DNA of 64,000 bases from Hofstenia miamia (taxonomy: Eukaryota; Xenacoelomorpha; Acoela), in contig SCFE01000006.1 in NCBI GenBank assembly GCA_004352715.1, positions 1,857,602 through 1,921,601 on the forward strand, in the 5' to 3' direction. The notes beneath the pieces are model-generated. The model made no database searches. It saw nothing but the letters and a program-made list of their open reading frames with translations, and had not been told where the DNA came from. A program made the translations under genes and the position numbers. Position 1 is the first letter of the stretch, and each line of letters begins with the position of its first letter. Below are positions 1 to 11,921 of this stretch, piece after piece.

Positions 1-562
1 AGAATAATTAAGGATATAGAAATAAATGTCACACAATATTTATTGTTTCAACCGAATGCTATCAAATATTTAATAGAGGTAGAATTCCGTAGTTGTTTAA
101 TTTCTAATAAAAAATTTTCTAAAGAGCTTGCACATGCTTATATTCACAAGAGTTTCAATCAACTCGTATATGTAACACAACTAGACAATTTAAAAATTAC
201 ATAATTTTATCATTGACTTTATAATTAATAAAAATAAGATACATATCTTACCAAAAAAAAACTTTTTTTCAATTTTCAAGACTAGTCTGATTTTTATTAA
301 AATATTACTCCCTATGTTAAAAAATATATGAAAGAAGACATTGTCAAGCTAAATTGACGTTGATAGCCGTTAGATATGCAATGGTGAGGACTCCCTTTTG
401 AATATGAATTTCGAAAAATTTCAAGAAAATGATTTTTAATTTATTAATTCATAGCAAGCTATTAGTTATTATTTCAGTTGCACTTGCACACATGCATTTT
501 TGGTACTACATGCGGAAAATGAATAATTGGTTAATTTCTCTATAGACAAATTCTATAATGAT

Positions 563-566
<4 letters not shown>
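1..566. other. AT-rich non-coding sequence
   Basis: No coding exon, RNA gene or transposon end could be recognised here. Short open frames are interrupted by stops at the rate expected for about 70% A+T. Confidence 0.5.
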
Positions 567-594
<28 letters not shown>

Positions 595-1655
595 NNNNNN
601 NNNNNNNNNNNNNNNNNNNNNNNNNNNNNNNNNNNNNNNNNNNNNNNNNNNNNNNNNNNNNNNNNNNNNNNNNNNNNNNNNNNNNNNNNNNNNNNNNNNN
701 NNNNNNNNNNNNNNNNNNNNNNNNNNNNNNNNNNNNNNNNNNNNNNNNNNNNNNNNNNNNNNNNNNNNNNNNNNNNNNNNNNNNNNNNNNNNNNNNNNNN
801 NNNNNNNNNNNNNNNNNNNNNNNNNNNNNNNNNNNNNNNNNNNNNNNNNNNNNNNNNNNNNNNNNNNNNNNNNNNNNNNNNNNNNNNNNNNNNNNNNNNN
901 NNNNNNNNNNNNNNNNNNNNNNNNNNNNNNNNNNNNNNNNNNNNNNNNNNNNNNNNNNNNNNNNNNNNNNNNNNNNNNNNNNNNNNNNNNNNNNNNNNNN
1001 NNNNNNNNNNNNNNNNNNNNNNNNNNNNNNNNNNNNNNNNNNNNNNNNNNNNNNNNNNNNNNNNNNNNNNNNNNNNNNNNNNNNNNNNNNNNNNNNNNNN
1101 NNNNNNNNNNNNNNNNNNNNNNNNNNNNNNNNNNNNNNNNNNNNNNNNNNNNNNNNNNNNNNNNNNNNNNNNNNNNNNNNNNNNNNNNNNNNNNNNNNNN
1201 NNNNNNNNNNNNNNNNNNNNNNNNNNNNNNNNNNNNNNNNNNNNNNNNNNNNNNNNNNNNNNNNNNNNNNNNNNNNNNNNNNNNNNNNNNNNNNNNNNNN
1301 NNNNNNNNNNNNNNNNNNNNNNNNNNNNNNNNNNNNNNNNNNNNNNNNNNNNNNNNNNNNNNNNNNNNNNNNNNNNNNNNNNNNNNNNNNNNNNNNNNNN
1401 NNNNNNNNNNNNNNNNNNNNNNNNNNNNNNNNNNNNNNNNNNNNNNNNNNNNNNNNNNNNNNNNNNNNNNNNNNNNNNNNNNNNNNNNNNNNNNNNNNNN
1501 NNNNNNNNNNNNNNNNNNNNNNNNNNNNNNNNNNNNNNNNNNNNNNNNNNNNNNNNNNNNNNNNNNNNNNNNNNNNNNNNNNNNNNNNNNNNNNGATCAT
1601 ACCGTGTATATTATTCCAATAAATATAAATACAAATATAGTCGTTCAATTATGTG

Positions 1656-1704
<49 letters not shown>

Positions 1705-1715
1705 TATATACATAT
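567..1715. repeat. (TA)n microsatellite flanking a 1,000-N gap
   Basis: A TA dinucleotide run enters the gap (595-1594, exactly 1,000 N, so probably a placeholder length) and another TA run lies just after it (about 1,660-1,715). The long frames through the Ns are not genes. The microsatellite is the likely reason assembly stopped here. Confidence 0.9.
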
Positions 1716-2989
1716 ACATGCAAAAATTTAAAAAACAAAGAAAATTAGAAAAACATTTGTAAGCATGCTTTGTAGGTGCATAGCATGAACTGAACCAATG
1801 CAGTTAGTCCTTCCTCGTGACAGATTTTGCGAGTCTTTGAATTTAATAATTTGGGTAGTTTGTACTTGAGGTGATCTTTTAGCTGATAAAACGTGATTTT
1901 AACCGAAACATATAAATTCGAAAATTTTAGGTGTCAAGTTTCGAGAAATGTTCTTTTTTAAGAATAATTTTTAAATTATTGAACAAAGCTTATTAAAAAA
2001 TAGATTGAACTCTCATTTTTTGTGAATATGCGAAAGCTCATTGTAAGAATACCTAGACTTAAAAATTTTGCATTCACTATTCAACCACGGATTCATAAAT
2101 CTTTGTCTAATCATTACCTGTCATGCTGTGAAATTGTGTATTAGACTGTTTGCAAACAATAACGTTACCACGATATCTGTCGTCGTAAACATATCGAAAA
2201 TATTAAAAATTGATACTATTTACAAGCTTATCAAACAATAAATGTAACAATTGAGCCCGTAAATATAAAGATGTTAATACCAAACAAACATGTGTTGGGC
2301 AACTAAAGATTAATGATTGTCTGCCATTAATCTGACTGTTTGCAGAATAAGAGAGCATTTCATAAAATTTATACCGGGTGCAATAAATACTACGGCGCAC
2401 GTTATTAAATATTTACTATTTGACTATTATACAGAATGTGATAATCTCATATATGGCGGAACCGCTTGAAAGCTTAAGTACCGCTAACATCCCCGCTGTG
2501 ATCTAGTGATCTTGCCTATTTCTAAAAGCTTGCTTTCTTTCAAAATCTTATAATGCAATTTTTATCTTATATCACTTTAAAACTTAAACCCTACATTGTA
2601 CACACACAAGTTAGGATATAACGCTGCTTTAATAATATCCCGCAAAATAATTTAATTAGAAAATATAACATACCTTAAATTTAATATTTAGCACATAGCA
2701 GGTAAGCGATACGTGTATTTGAATTTATACATATTAGAATTGGTAAGAAGAAACAAGATTATTATTAAAAACGCGTAGTGAAATATATATATATATATAT
2801 ATATTTATATTAATAGTGCCTATGTATATAGCAGATCTAAATTCACTGTTGCATATCCATTTATATGTTGCATTAATACCTAAAAAATTTCTTGGACAAA
2901 GGGACAAAAAAATTTGAAGATATAATAAAAAACTCTTCCAATTCAACATTTAAGTAACTTTCAAAAAATTGTCCAATTTTAAAATGATT
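1716..2989. other. Intergenic, nothing recognised
   Basis: The small minus-strand frames at 2,203-2,400 and 2,734-2,949 show no motif, and the second runs through a TA microsatellite at about 2,782-2,805. The part nearest 2,989 may be decayed downstream sequence of the neighbouring Penelope-like remnant. Confidence 0.4.
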
Positions 2990-3510
2990 TTTAAAGGATT
3001 TCTTAGCTTGAATTATTTTACTAGTTTTTTGTAAAATTTTGCTGTTCATCATTGCATTTCAATCTTTGTTTGTAGCATTAGAAATTTTAATACGTTAAGA
3101 TCTCTGTGATTGATATATAAAGCTCTTGATAGTTCTTTTCAGTAATAGAACACCAATGTAATAAATCTTTGGTCATAGATTTTTTAATGTAAAAGTTATG
3201 CTTGAATGGTAATTAATTACTAAATTTGTATTCGTTGGTTTCTTGGAATTTGATGACATAAATTTGTTAAATTTTCTTTCAATAAAAATATTAAGGAATG
3301 GCAATCATTTGCTGTTTTCTTCTTCAATAGTAAATTCAATTGCAAAATCTAGTGAATTCACTGATGAATGTATGTCTTTAACACTATATTCTTTTATAAC
3401 CAGTTTATCGAGTATTATAATGAAACTTACTATAATTCCGCAATATTCAATTTTTGCACAAACCTAGACATATAAACGTTTGCTAGAGTCGATCCAAGGC
3501 AATTTCCCAT
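2990..3510 (-). pseudogene. Penelope-like element reverse transcriptase remnant
   Basis: Read on the minus strand, 3,510-3,439 encodes MGNCLGSTLANVYMSRF, matching the MGxPLxPxLANxFM motif of Penelope-like reverse transcriptases. After a frameshift, one frame from about 3,395 to 3,170 with two stops gives IEFTIEEENSK, a stop, LPFLNIFIERK and KKPTNTN. These correspond in order to the family's 'IxFTxExExNxxLPFLDVxIxR...YRKPTxTD' block. The residues between, where the catalytic aspartates should lie, are not intact, and no GIY-YIG endonuclease is visible. This is a dead fragment. The alternative, another retroelement class, is less likely because the LPFL...KPTxT block is typical of Penelope-like elements. 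Confidence 0.7.
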
Positions 3511-3522
3511 TGCAGCAACATT

Positions 3523-5267
3523 TATTTTTAAATACAAGCTATTTTGAAAACAAAAACGCGTGTTTTTTTTGTAGCAATATAAAGCTTTTCAAGGTTTTAG
3601 AACCCTTCTTGTGCATATTAAAATCTAGTGGGACAACTATCACGACAAGTGATTAGACGAATAAATAATTTTTATAAATTTATCCTTTTATATTAATTTA
3701 ATGTGTAGTAATTAACAATTTCTTATATTAGTAGATAATTGATAAGAAACTAACGGCTTAAGTGCTATAAAATTCCTTAATAAAAAAACAATGTAAATCA
3801 AAACCAATCTTTCCAGTTGCATAGTTTCAGTTTACAACAGTGAATCACTACCACATCTGTCCCATTATAAGCAATAAACCTAAGTATATGACATACAAAG
3901 TTGGAACAACAATTACAAATATCAAAACAACTTCTTAAACACGTTTTCTGTAAATTGTGTTATTCAAACGTAGCTGGAATTAATTATTGAAATTCAATAT
4001 TTTTATTATATTTCAAACTTTGCAATGAGCACTGTATAATTTAATGACACAGTCTTAAATGCTCGATAAATGATGCGAACTTAATCAATAGGTTTTATTC
4101 ACATTAGTTTTTTTATAAAGTTTATAAAATTATTCTTAGTTGCTGCAAGTTAAGTAGATATTTTATCATCAATATATTATGATGCTAATACTGATTATTT
4201 GTAAATATTATAATACATTTTGCAAGATACAAAATTGCAATTTAGCATTCTTGTTTAAATTTGCAAACTTTGTTCGTAAGATGGCATTAAATTTAATAAT
4301 CTTGATTTGAAAGTTTTTCTGTTATTAAATCGAATTAACAACTCTGCCACTGAAAATGTGTGTAATGGAAGATAAGTGGAACAAAACCGTTCCATCATTT
4401 TAAATACAATTACAAAAAAATTTTAAGCTCCTTCAAGTAATTGCTAAAACATTGGATCAAAGAAAGCTGTAGTGATTTTTCGCACACTTTGTTAAAAATA
4501 TCAAGCAGGAAGGGGGATAAAGAAAACCTGCCAGAACAAATATTTTTTATCACCGTCCTTCTGTAAAGGTTTAAAAAATTTCTTTATTAATTACTTTTTG
4601 TATTTTTGTCCTGATTTATAACTCAATTTTTATTTATTTCTCATATTAAATATGCGATGGTGTATGGAAATTTCAATGCATCCCATTTCCTTAAATGCCC
4701 AAAGTTAGTTATTTTATAAATCAAAACTCTTTCACAATACATTTTATACATAAGCTAATATAATGTTTCAAGATAGTGTTGCAATGGTGTATAATTAAAA
4801 TGCTATATTTAGCAAAGTTACATGTATTTATAAGATCTAAATTTATTGACAATAAAACTGAAATTTCAAAGCATTGATTCAATTAACTAGTTATGCATAT
4901 ATTAAGCAGGTTTAGCTTTCCTGGCTGCACCTCTGATGGCAGGGGTTGACATGGGGGTGCTTAAGCAAATCTTAGAATATTCTCTGTAGATCTCAGAAGA
5001 ACCATCAAGTAATCGGAATACCTAATATAATTTAAGCTAAATCCCGTTCACTTAAGGAAAATGTATTTAAACATCAAGAAAATTTATGTTGTGATCATTA
5101 CATTTGAAATTCCACAGGTTACAACACTATCACAATAGCAATATACTTCTACAGTAAAAAATTTTCAATATTTGAAAATTAATGTTTAAAATGGGTCTTT
5201 TGATAATCATAGCAAATCATTCTTTTAGTAGCACCTTGGTCAAAAATTGACGATATTGATAGCATGT
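3523..5267. other. Intergenic, nothing recognised
   Basis: AT-rich sequence without a convincing exon. Upstream parts of the Penelope-like element could lie just after 3,510 but are too decayed to read. Confidence 0.4.
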
Positions 5268-5275
5268 GGTATATA

Positions 5276-5514
5276 CAGGGCCGTGGCTAGGGGAGGGCCA
5301 TGGCCCCATGTCCTTCCCTGTTTGGCCACTGGACCCCCTTCATCTTGCCATCCTGGATACAAAATTACTATTAATTCTAATATTCTGTAACTAATTTAGA
5401 GTGAATACATTTTTGAAATATAAAAGTGTGAAACTATTTCATATGAGTAAAACTATGATTAATTTATTGAACTTCGAGAGACCATGACCCCCTTAAGTTC
5501 CAAATGCAAGCTTG
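5276..5514. mobile_element. hAT-type MITE, 239 bp, 8-bp TSD GGTATATA
   Basis: The element starts CAGGGCCGTGGC, a typical hAT end, and is flanked by GGTATATA on both sides (5,268-5,275 and 5,515-5,522). The right end read inward has the same subterminal pattern: a G run followed by TCATGGTC, against a G run and CCATGGCC on the left. An 8-bp duplication with a CAG-type end is diagnostic of the hAT superfamily. It has no coding capacity. The outermost right bases (CAAGCTTG read inward) have diverged from the left end. Confidence 0.7.
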
Positions 5515-5774
5515 GGTATATAGTATTTGGGAGAGACAGATAATCTAACAATCTATTCCTAATTCCGAACTCAAGTAATCGAAAACAACGCAATGATATT
5601 GAGTAACCTAAAGGCTTGGAGTTGGGTACACTTTTAAGTTTTATTGTGTACACAAAACAACATGTTGTGTGGAGGACACAAATTCAGCGTCATGAAATCC
5701 ACAATTTGGTCATTATATTGCTTTTAAATTTTCAAAGCTAAATACAAGAATTATAATCTCATGAGTCATTGACA

Positions 5775-7862
5775 GGCAAACCCGTATCCAGCCTTTTTAT
5801 TAGAGGGATGCTAATTTATCAATATATAATGCTAGATGATGCTCTTTACAGAAAAATGTGTTAAGGTATTATTAGTCACTAAGGCATTGCATAAGAGAGC
5901 ACAAACACTCACAATATGTACATGGTCTATATTCCTGCATATGTTTTTTTGAAGCAAGAAATGCCAAGATTTTGAATTGATGCTAAGCACTACTGGAATT
6001 CATAAATTTTCTGAGCACTCCTATAAATGTAAGTCAATAGGTGCAAATTTAGGCAACTTCAAATCAGTAAATAAATTTTTTATATGCTTTTGTTCAAGAG
6101 TGGATAATTGGAATTTTACTTAATTCGAATTCTGTAATTGCAAATACAGCAAACAAATTACCTGTATAAACCATTTTCAAACTACTTAAATCAAATTATG
6201 TACAAATTTTACTATATTGATTCACACTAATTATAGTGTATATTTGAAATAGGTTTATGATGATCATTCAGTACAATGGAATTTACTGATACCAGTATAT
6301 GGAACTGGAGCCGGGAACTAATTTTTTTTCAATGGGAATGTAACTAACATGATATTGGAACTACAAATGAGAAAAATGGTACCGCGGATTTCACATTCAC
6401 ACGACTACTCATAATATTTAGTCTTGAAGAATACAGTTTATACATTTTTTTTATTAACCTTAAGCAGCCTGGAGATTTTTGAAAAATTTTTATGATCATA
6501 TAAAAAATGTTCTAAATGCTTATAGCTCAAAAACTATTAAAGCTATGCTCAATCTAATACCACCACGTGATAGAGGAGAGCTTAGTATTACTTTTCGCTC
6601 TAAATCCGCGAGAGCCTCTGTCCCATCAAGGCATGCCACGACTTCTAACTGTTCACACTGCATGCCTCAGTGGGCTTGGAATGCCTTTGCACGTATCAAG
6701 AACTAGTCAAAATTCTTTCTTCATGGTTTCATAGTCTTATAAATACATGAACATTAGGTATGGAGAGAATATTAATATTTTTCAAAAATTCGAAACTTCA
6801 AAGAAAACTTGTTAATATTTTCAACAAATTCAGCCACAGCAATACGTTTTAATAGAAATTTTCAATATTGCATAAAAGTGCACCAATAGAAATACCCATT
6901 TCTCAAATTTTTTAAATTTGCTAATAGGCTTGGAGAAATGTGGAAAGACGGTCTGTCCTTTAAAACGGACACCACGATGTTTAAGTTTAATGTGTGCATC
7001 AACATTCATTGAACTTTTGCATTTAAAATGTAGGACTATATTCACTTTTATTAAAAAGTTCTTTTAAATTTTTGCATTATTGTGACCTGAATCATCCAGT
7101 TTAAATTGTAATTTTAAACTATTTCAGATTGCCCAGATTCAATAATAGCACTATAGATATTTATATGTTATATTAGAAATCTGTTAACTAATAATCGAAT
7201 TGCTATTATTGGCACAATGGAAAAATTAAAAACCAATCAAAGTTCATATTTCAAATTTTTTTCAATTGGTATTTGATTCTAAGCAATCAAATAATTTGAA
7301 AATTTTATTGAAAAAAACTCCGAAATAAATTATTTTAAGTTAGTTGCTTCCAAATCTACTCTCTCAAACAAAAGTATCCCTAAAATGTATTTCTAGATTC
7401 CATAGATATCCAAGAAAATTTAATAATATGATGTTTCAGTTTTGTGTTAAAATTGAAAGTAGCAAAGCTCTTGCACACCTACTGCTTAGAACATGTTGGT
7501 ATGATACTTGACTGCAAACTCTGCTCCCATTCACCACATAATAGCTATGCAATAATTATTTCTCATAGTGCAGAAGTTGAGCAATATGTATATGGGAACA
7601 TAAATTTAAAATTGGTTTTAAGTTTCAGTCTATGTTACATATAGAAGTTTTAATATTAAATGAAACCTGACAATTTAAGACTGTTTACTAGATAAATAAA
7701 CCAAAAGAGCAATGTTGAAAAAAAATTTTGCAGGCTAATGACCATCTAGCTATGATTGTTATATCAATAATTTTTTTCATTTTGCAAAAGTTGCCAATTT
7801 CACTTAACAAATATTTCAGGGGATGCTTAGCATCCTCTTGGCTACAAGCCTGTTGATACGTG
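5775..7862. mobile_element. Possible degenerate hAT-like element, about 2.1 kb
   Basis: Left sequence near 5,780 contains CGTATCCAGCC followed by AGAGGGATGCTAA. The right end read inward from about 7,862 contains CGTATCAACAGGCTT followed by AGAGGATGCTAA. Flanks are GTCATTGA and ATCATTCA (6 of 8 match). This could be an old element with decayed ends. The interior has only short frames such as 6,479-6,706 with no recognised domain. Chance similarity cannot be excluded. Confidence 0.3.
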
Positions 7863-9304
7863 ATCATTCAATCAAGAATGCACTGCTTATAAGTGGGAGG
7901 ACTCCAATGTAGTTCCCTACATACAATTTTGGCAATTTTTTCAAAAAGAAAACATACAAATAGTTTTTCAATGTATACATTTTGACGAATTTTATACATT
8001 CAATTATTGTCATAATTTGAGAGTTTTCAGTCCTAAGATTAGACTTTTGCATTAATTCTTATTGATAGATGCGTGGAATAGTTGTGTTGGTATGCATATG
8101 CCAGTTATAATTGAACATTGCTTTAGTTGTTTTATTAAATATACCGGTATATAGGTGTACTTTATAGGAAGCACTGCAGAAAATACATATAGATTAAACA
8201 TTTTTTGCAACTATTTTCAGTCAAAGTATTACGTCCTAATCTAAACAAACAGCATCTCAAAATCTCACTCCGGCCTACCTAGTATATCCCATAGATGGAA
8301 ACGGGTCGGGTAAATATGTTTCATCAACCTACAATTTCAGAAATCATTTCTAAAAAGTATTTTTCATTTTGCACATTTTTGCCATACAAAAAACTACAAT
8401 TCAAATATGGGCAAAAAAACTACCTTTCAACTATTTTATCACCATACATTAGAAGTATTTATTGAGATCTCTATTTGTTTACTCACTCAGCTGTCAGATT
8501 ATCATTTGTCTTTATTCAACCTGAAGGCTGGGTAGGGTCAAGTAGTTCAGGCCTGGTTGGATTGGGTCTAGACTTTCTACTGACCGGTTAACCCTACGGT
8601 TCATTCTCAAACCAACCGAATTTACTCTAGGGATATTATTAAAAACAAGCTACACACCAAACTTCTGCTAACGATTGATGCGCTAAGTTACGATTAAAAT
8701 GCAACAAGTCTTTTATATTATGAAAATTGTCAATACTTTTTGAACAGCTAATTTTAGCTAACTTTATGAAATTAAACATAGCCAAAAACATTAGATGTTT
8801 GAAAAACATGATATGATTCAAATGTGTATGAAGCATTTTGCGCAGGAGGCTAATTCTCAAAATGGCGAAAAATTTCTGAAAATGACCCGCTGTTGCGGAA
8901 ATCAGAAACATTCTAGTTGCTATTGGCGAAATTTCTACATTTTTAGTTTATACAAAATAGTATTGACATGACCTACACAAATAGCTCAAAAAATCATAGC
9001 TCAAGAAGCATGGGGCTTATCAGGGTTCTGCGGGCTAAGAATTTTATTGGTCCCATTGAATTTTTTCTCAGTTCCTTCCTATACCAGTCCAATGAAAATT
9101 TCTAGTCTCATGATTCCACATATAATTTGGACAAAATTAGCAAAAATTGTGAGTAACACATTTGAATTTGCGATACCAGTTTCTTTATTTTAATCTCACG
9201 GGCTTGATACTCCCAGTCTCACTGAAAGAGTTATCACCAAACCCCAGTCTCATGGCACTGAATGGTTCTTCAGCTTCTTACTGTTTGCACTAGAGAGTAA
9301 CATT
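7863..9304. other. Intergenic, nothing firm
   Basis: A 90-codon minus-strand frame at 8,639-8,911 has no recognisable motif. GC-richer patches with GGGTCGGGT and GGGTAGGGTC words at about 8,300 and 8,530 resemble the end of the small repeat at 9,305-9,534 and may be related repeat debris. Confidence 0.35.
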
Positions 9305-9534
9305 GGGTACCCGATGAACCCGTCCCGATTTCGAGTTTCGGGTGAGGTTCGGGTACAGAGATTGGATTAATTATTAAAAAAATACTGATGTTAATCACAG
9401 CTTGATTTGAGAAAGATACAAGACGTTAAGTAATAAGGATGATTTGCTGTTTCCCCGTCAGAAAATAATTGATGTTAATGATCATTTGATTGGATTAAAA
9501 TCCAATGATTCGGGTCGGGTCAGGTTTGGGTAGC
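9305..9534. mobile_element. Small TIR-like repeat (MITE candidate)
   Basis: The left end reads GGGTACCCGATGAACCCG. The right end read inward reads GCTACCCAAACCTGACCCG. Both are rich in CCCG words and enclose an AT-rich core. The inverted ends are imperfect and no clear target duplication was seen. Confidence 0.4.
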
Positions 9535-10467
9535 GTATTTTTGAGTAAAAAGCTTTAAAAATCATAAGATTATAAAACCTTGCTGGTTACGATTAATTTG
9601 TATTATTAAAGAATAAATTGTCACTCTTCAAACAAAGTTATTATTAATTTGAATAACATAACACAATATAGAAATTTATATCATATACTAAGAAATAATA
9701 TAATGTAACATAATTTAAATAGAAAAACATAGTACTATAGTATAATTATATAATAAAAATATAATTAGATATTTTATATTATATATAAAATTGAAGCAAC
9801 GTACTGTATGCATAAAAAGCAGAATTTAGTAGAGTAGAACAAATAACTATATTTTGTACCTGGAAAATTGTATTTCTCAAGAAATTTTCGTTGTTCTTTC
9901 TAAAGCTAGGTGAACTAAGCATCAAGTATATTTACTATTTTAAATGTACTTATGAAGACCACTTTCATGCTCTTATTTTACCAAAATCATCAATTAATTT
10001 CTAAAAATCTAAAAGATTTGATACATCACTTTGTGACATGGTAGATCACAAATACATATTTATTAAAACTTAAGCGCGAGAAGGGCCTTATAAGTTGTAA
10101 ATTATAGTATACAGTGTACATATTGCAATATATACTAATTTTCAAAGATTAAGAGTCTTGGTGGGCCGCATGCTCCACCAATTTTTGAGAAGGGGCTGGG
10201 CCCACCCTGGAAGAAGTACTTAGAGTCTATTCCAGTTGTCTTGCATATTGTTGTTGTAACCAACGCCATTCCAGTAGCTACTAGTAAATTTTTTATAATA
10301 TATTACATCTAAGGTAAGTATTTCTACTATAAATTATGCGTTAATTAGAAATTGCAGAATTTTTTACTTGCTTGAATTTATTTATATACTGATTATGCTA
10401 TATCTTTATGTGCAAATCTACAGCATTGAATGATTACTGGGTATAGTAATAGTAAGGAATTGCTAGC
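9535..10467. other. Intergenic, nothing recognised
   Basis: Very AT-rich sequence from about 9,640 to 9,790, then non-coding sequence with no recognised repeat up to the TTAA element. Confidence 0.4.
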
Positions 10468-10471
10468 TTAA

Positions 10472-11019
10472 AGGTGTGTTTACAGCTTATTAATGAAATA
10501 TAATATTTCGCAATCGAGTACTCAATTAGCACAAATTCAGCTGTAAACCGCTGTGAAAGACGATCAATTAATAAAACTAATGAAATCAAAAGAATGCGTA
10601 ATCGAGCTTATCAATTGCGCTAATACTGCTGTAAACGATCATATTTCCACAATTGAGATGAAAGACGTGATCAAAGCACTTTTGATACTTCGTCTTTCAT
10701 TCCTTTCATAATTAGTCATTACGCTAGTGTAAACATTGAATCAATTATATTCATTCGAAACTAGACATGCAACAGAAAAGGATCACGCCCCAATTGCTTG
10801 AAAAAGTTAAAGAATAAACGTTTCTGTGGGATATCTCTAATCCTAAATGTTTTGAATTATAAGATTCAATTGGGATTAGTCAGCTGTAAACGCTGTATCA
10901 ATAACAAATAAAAGTGTGATAAACAAGTTCAATTGAGACGCTGTAAACAGCGTATCAACAACAATGCATTCTTCTCAATTTAGAGGTATAATAATTCATT
11001 GATAAGCTGTAAACCCACC
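10472..11019. mobile_element. TTAA-flanked MITE, 548 bp, with internal GCTGTAAAC repeats
   Basis: TTAA lies at 10,468-10,471 and 11,020-11,023. The left end reads AGGTGTGTTTACAGCTTAT and the right end read inward reads GGTGGGTTTACAGCTTAT, an inverted repeat with one indel and one substitution. GCTGTAAAC recurs inside, and a palindromic ACGCTGTAAACAGCGT sits at about 10,939-10,954. TTAA target sites are used by piggyBac and Kolobok elements. There is no open frame, so it is non-autonomous. The last part of it is present again at 11,788-11,880 because of the assembly duplication. Confidence 0.7.
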
Positions 11020-11060
11020 TTAACATAGCACAAGTGCTTTAGAAAAGCTGCACATTAAAG

Positions 11061-11921
11061 NTATATATATATCCAATTGCATACATTTTTCGGAATTCAT
11101 ATGTAAAATAGAATTGTTTTGTAAATATTAACTATATTGACATATGACAGCCCTATTAATGACAATCATAATAAAGTAAGCATTATTTATTACATGACTT
11201 TGGTCATATTTCATTTAAAATACAAGCATATACATTATAGTTTGTGACAATGTATGCATTAGTCTCATGTTTTGGACTAGCAATTAATATTTTCATTTAT
11301 TTAAGTCATTAAATTAGAAATTCTAATTCAGATATGTGTAGTAACGGAACTTTTTTCTGGTTGGCAGTTTTGTATCAAACCAATTTCTGCTGATATCAAA
11401 TATTTACATTACAACAAATTCTTGTAGTATTGTACAGTTGTTAACAATGTGATAGTTTAGTAATTATTTATGGTACAAGTTTAATTATAATATATTAATG
11501 TCAAAGACATAGTGAAATGCTTTAATGTATATTTTTTGGCTATAAATATTAGATACAGTTATATTGTACATCCATGCTATATTATGATAAATATTGTGTG
11601 AATTACTTAACAGTATTTTAAGAATGAAGCAGATGGAATTCAAGTGAAAATGGATTTTTTATTTGACCGGTCTCCAGTCCATCTGAATAGCAATATATAA
11701 AAAAAATAAATTTAAAACATTTTGAAAACTTATATTAAATTTGTTTAGATACAGGTTTGCTGACTATTAAAGTTCCATAAATTGATNGTTCAATTGAGAC
11801 GCTGTAAACAGCGTATCAACAACAATGCATTCTTCTCAATTTAGAGGTATAATAATTCATTGATAAGCTGTAAACCCACCTTAACATAGCACAAGTGCTT
11901 TAGAAAAGCTGCACATTAAAG
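11061..11921. other. Assembly artefact: intercalated contig between duplicated contig ends
   Basis: Single N characters lie at 11,061 and 11,787. The sequence before the first (10,927-11,060) is repeated immediately after the second (11,788-11,921). The 725 bp between them is a separate contig whose latter part (11,267-11,786) matches 16,622-17,150. The true genome probably has one copy of the flanking sequence. Confidence 0.8.

Noticed and set aside
506-1762. Long open frames of 380 and 411 codons
   Set aside because: They run through 1,000 N plus TA repeats and contain no real sequence. The same applies to the frames over the gaps at 48.5-49.0 and 59.4-60.5 kb.
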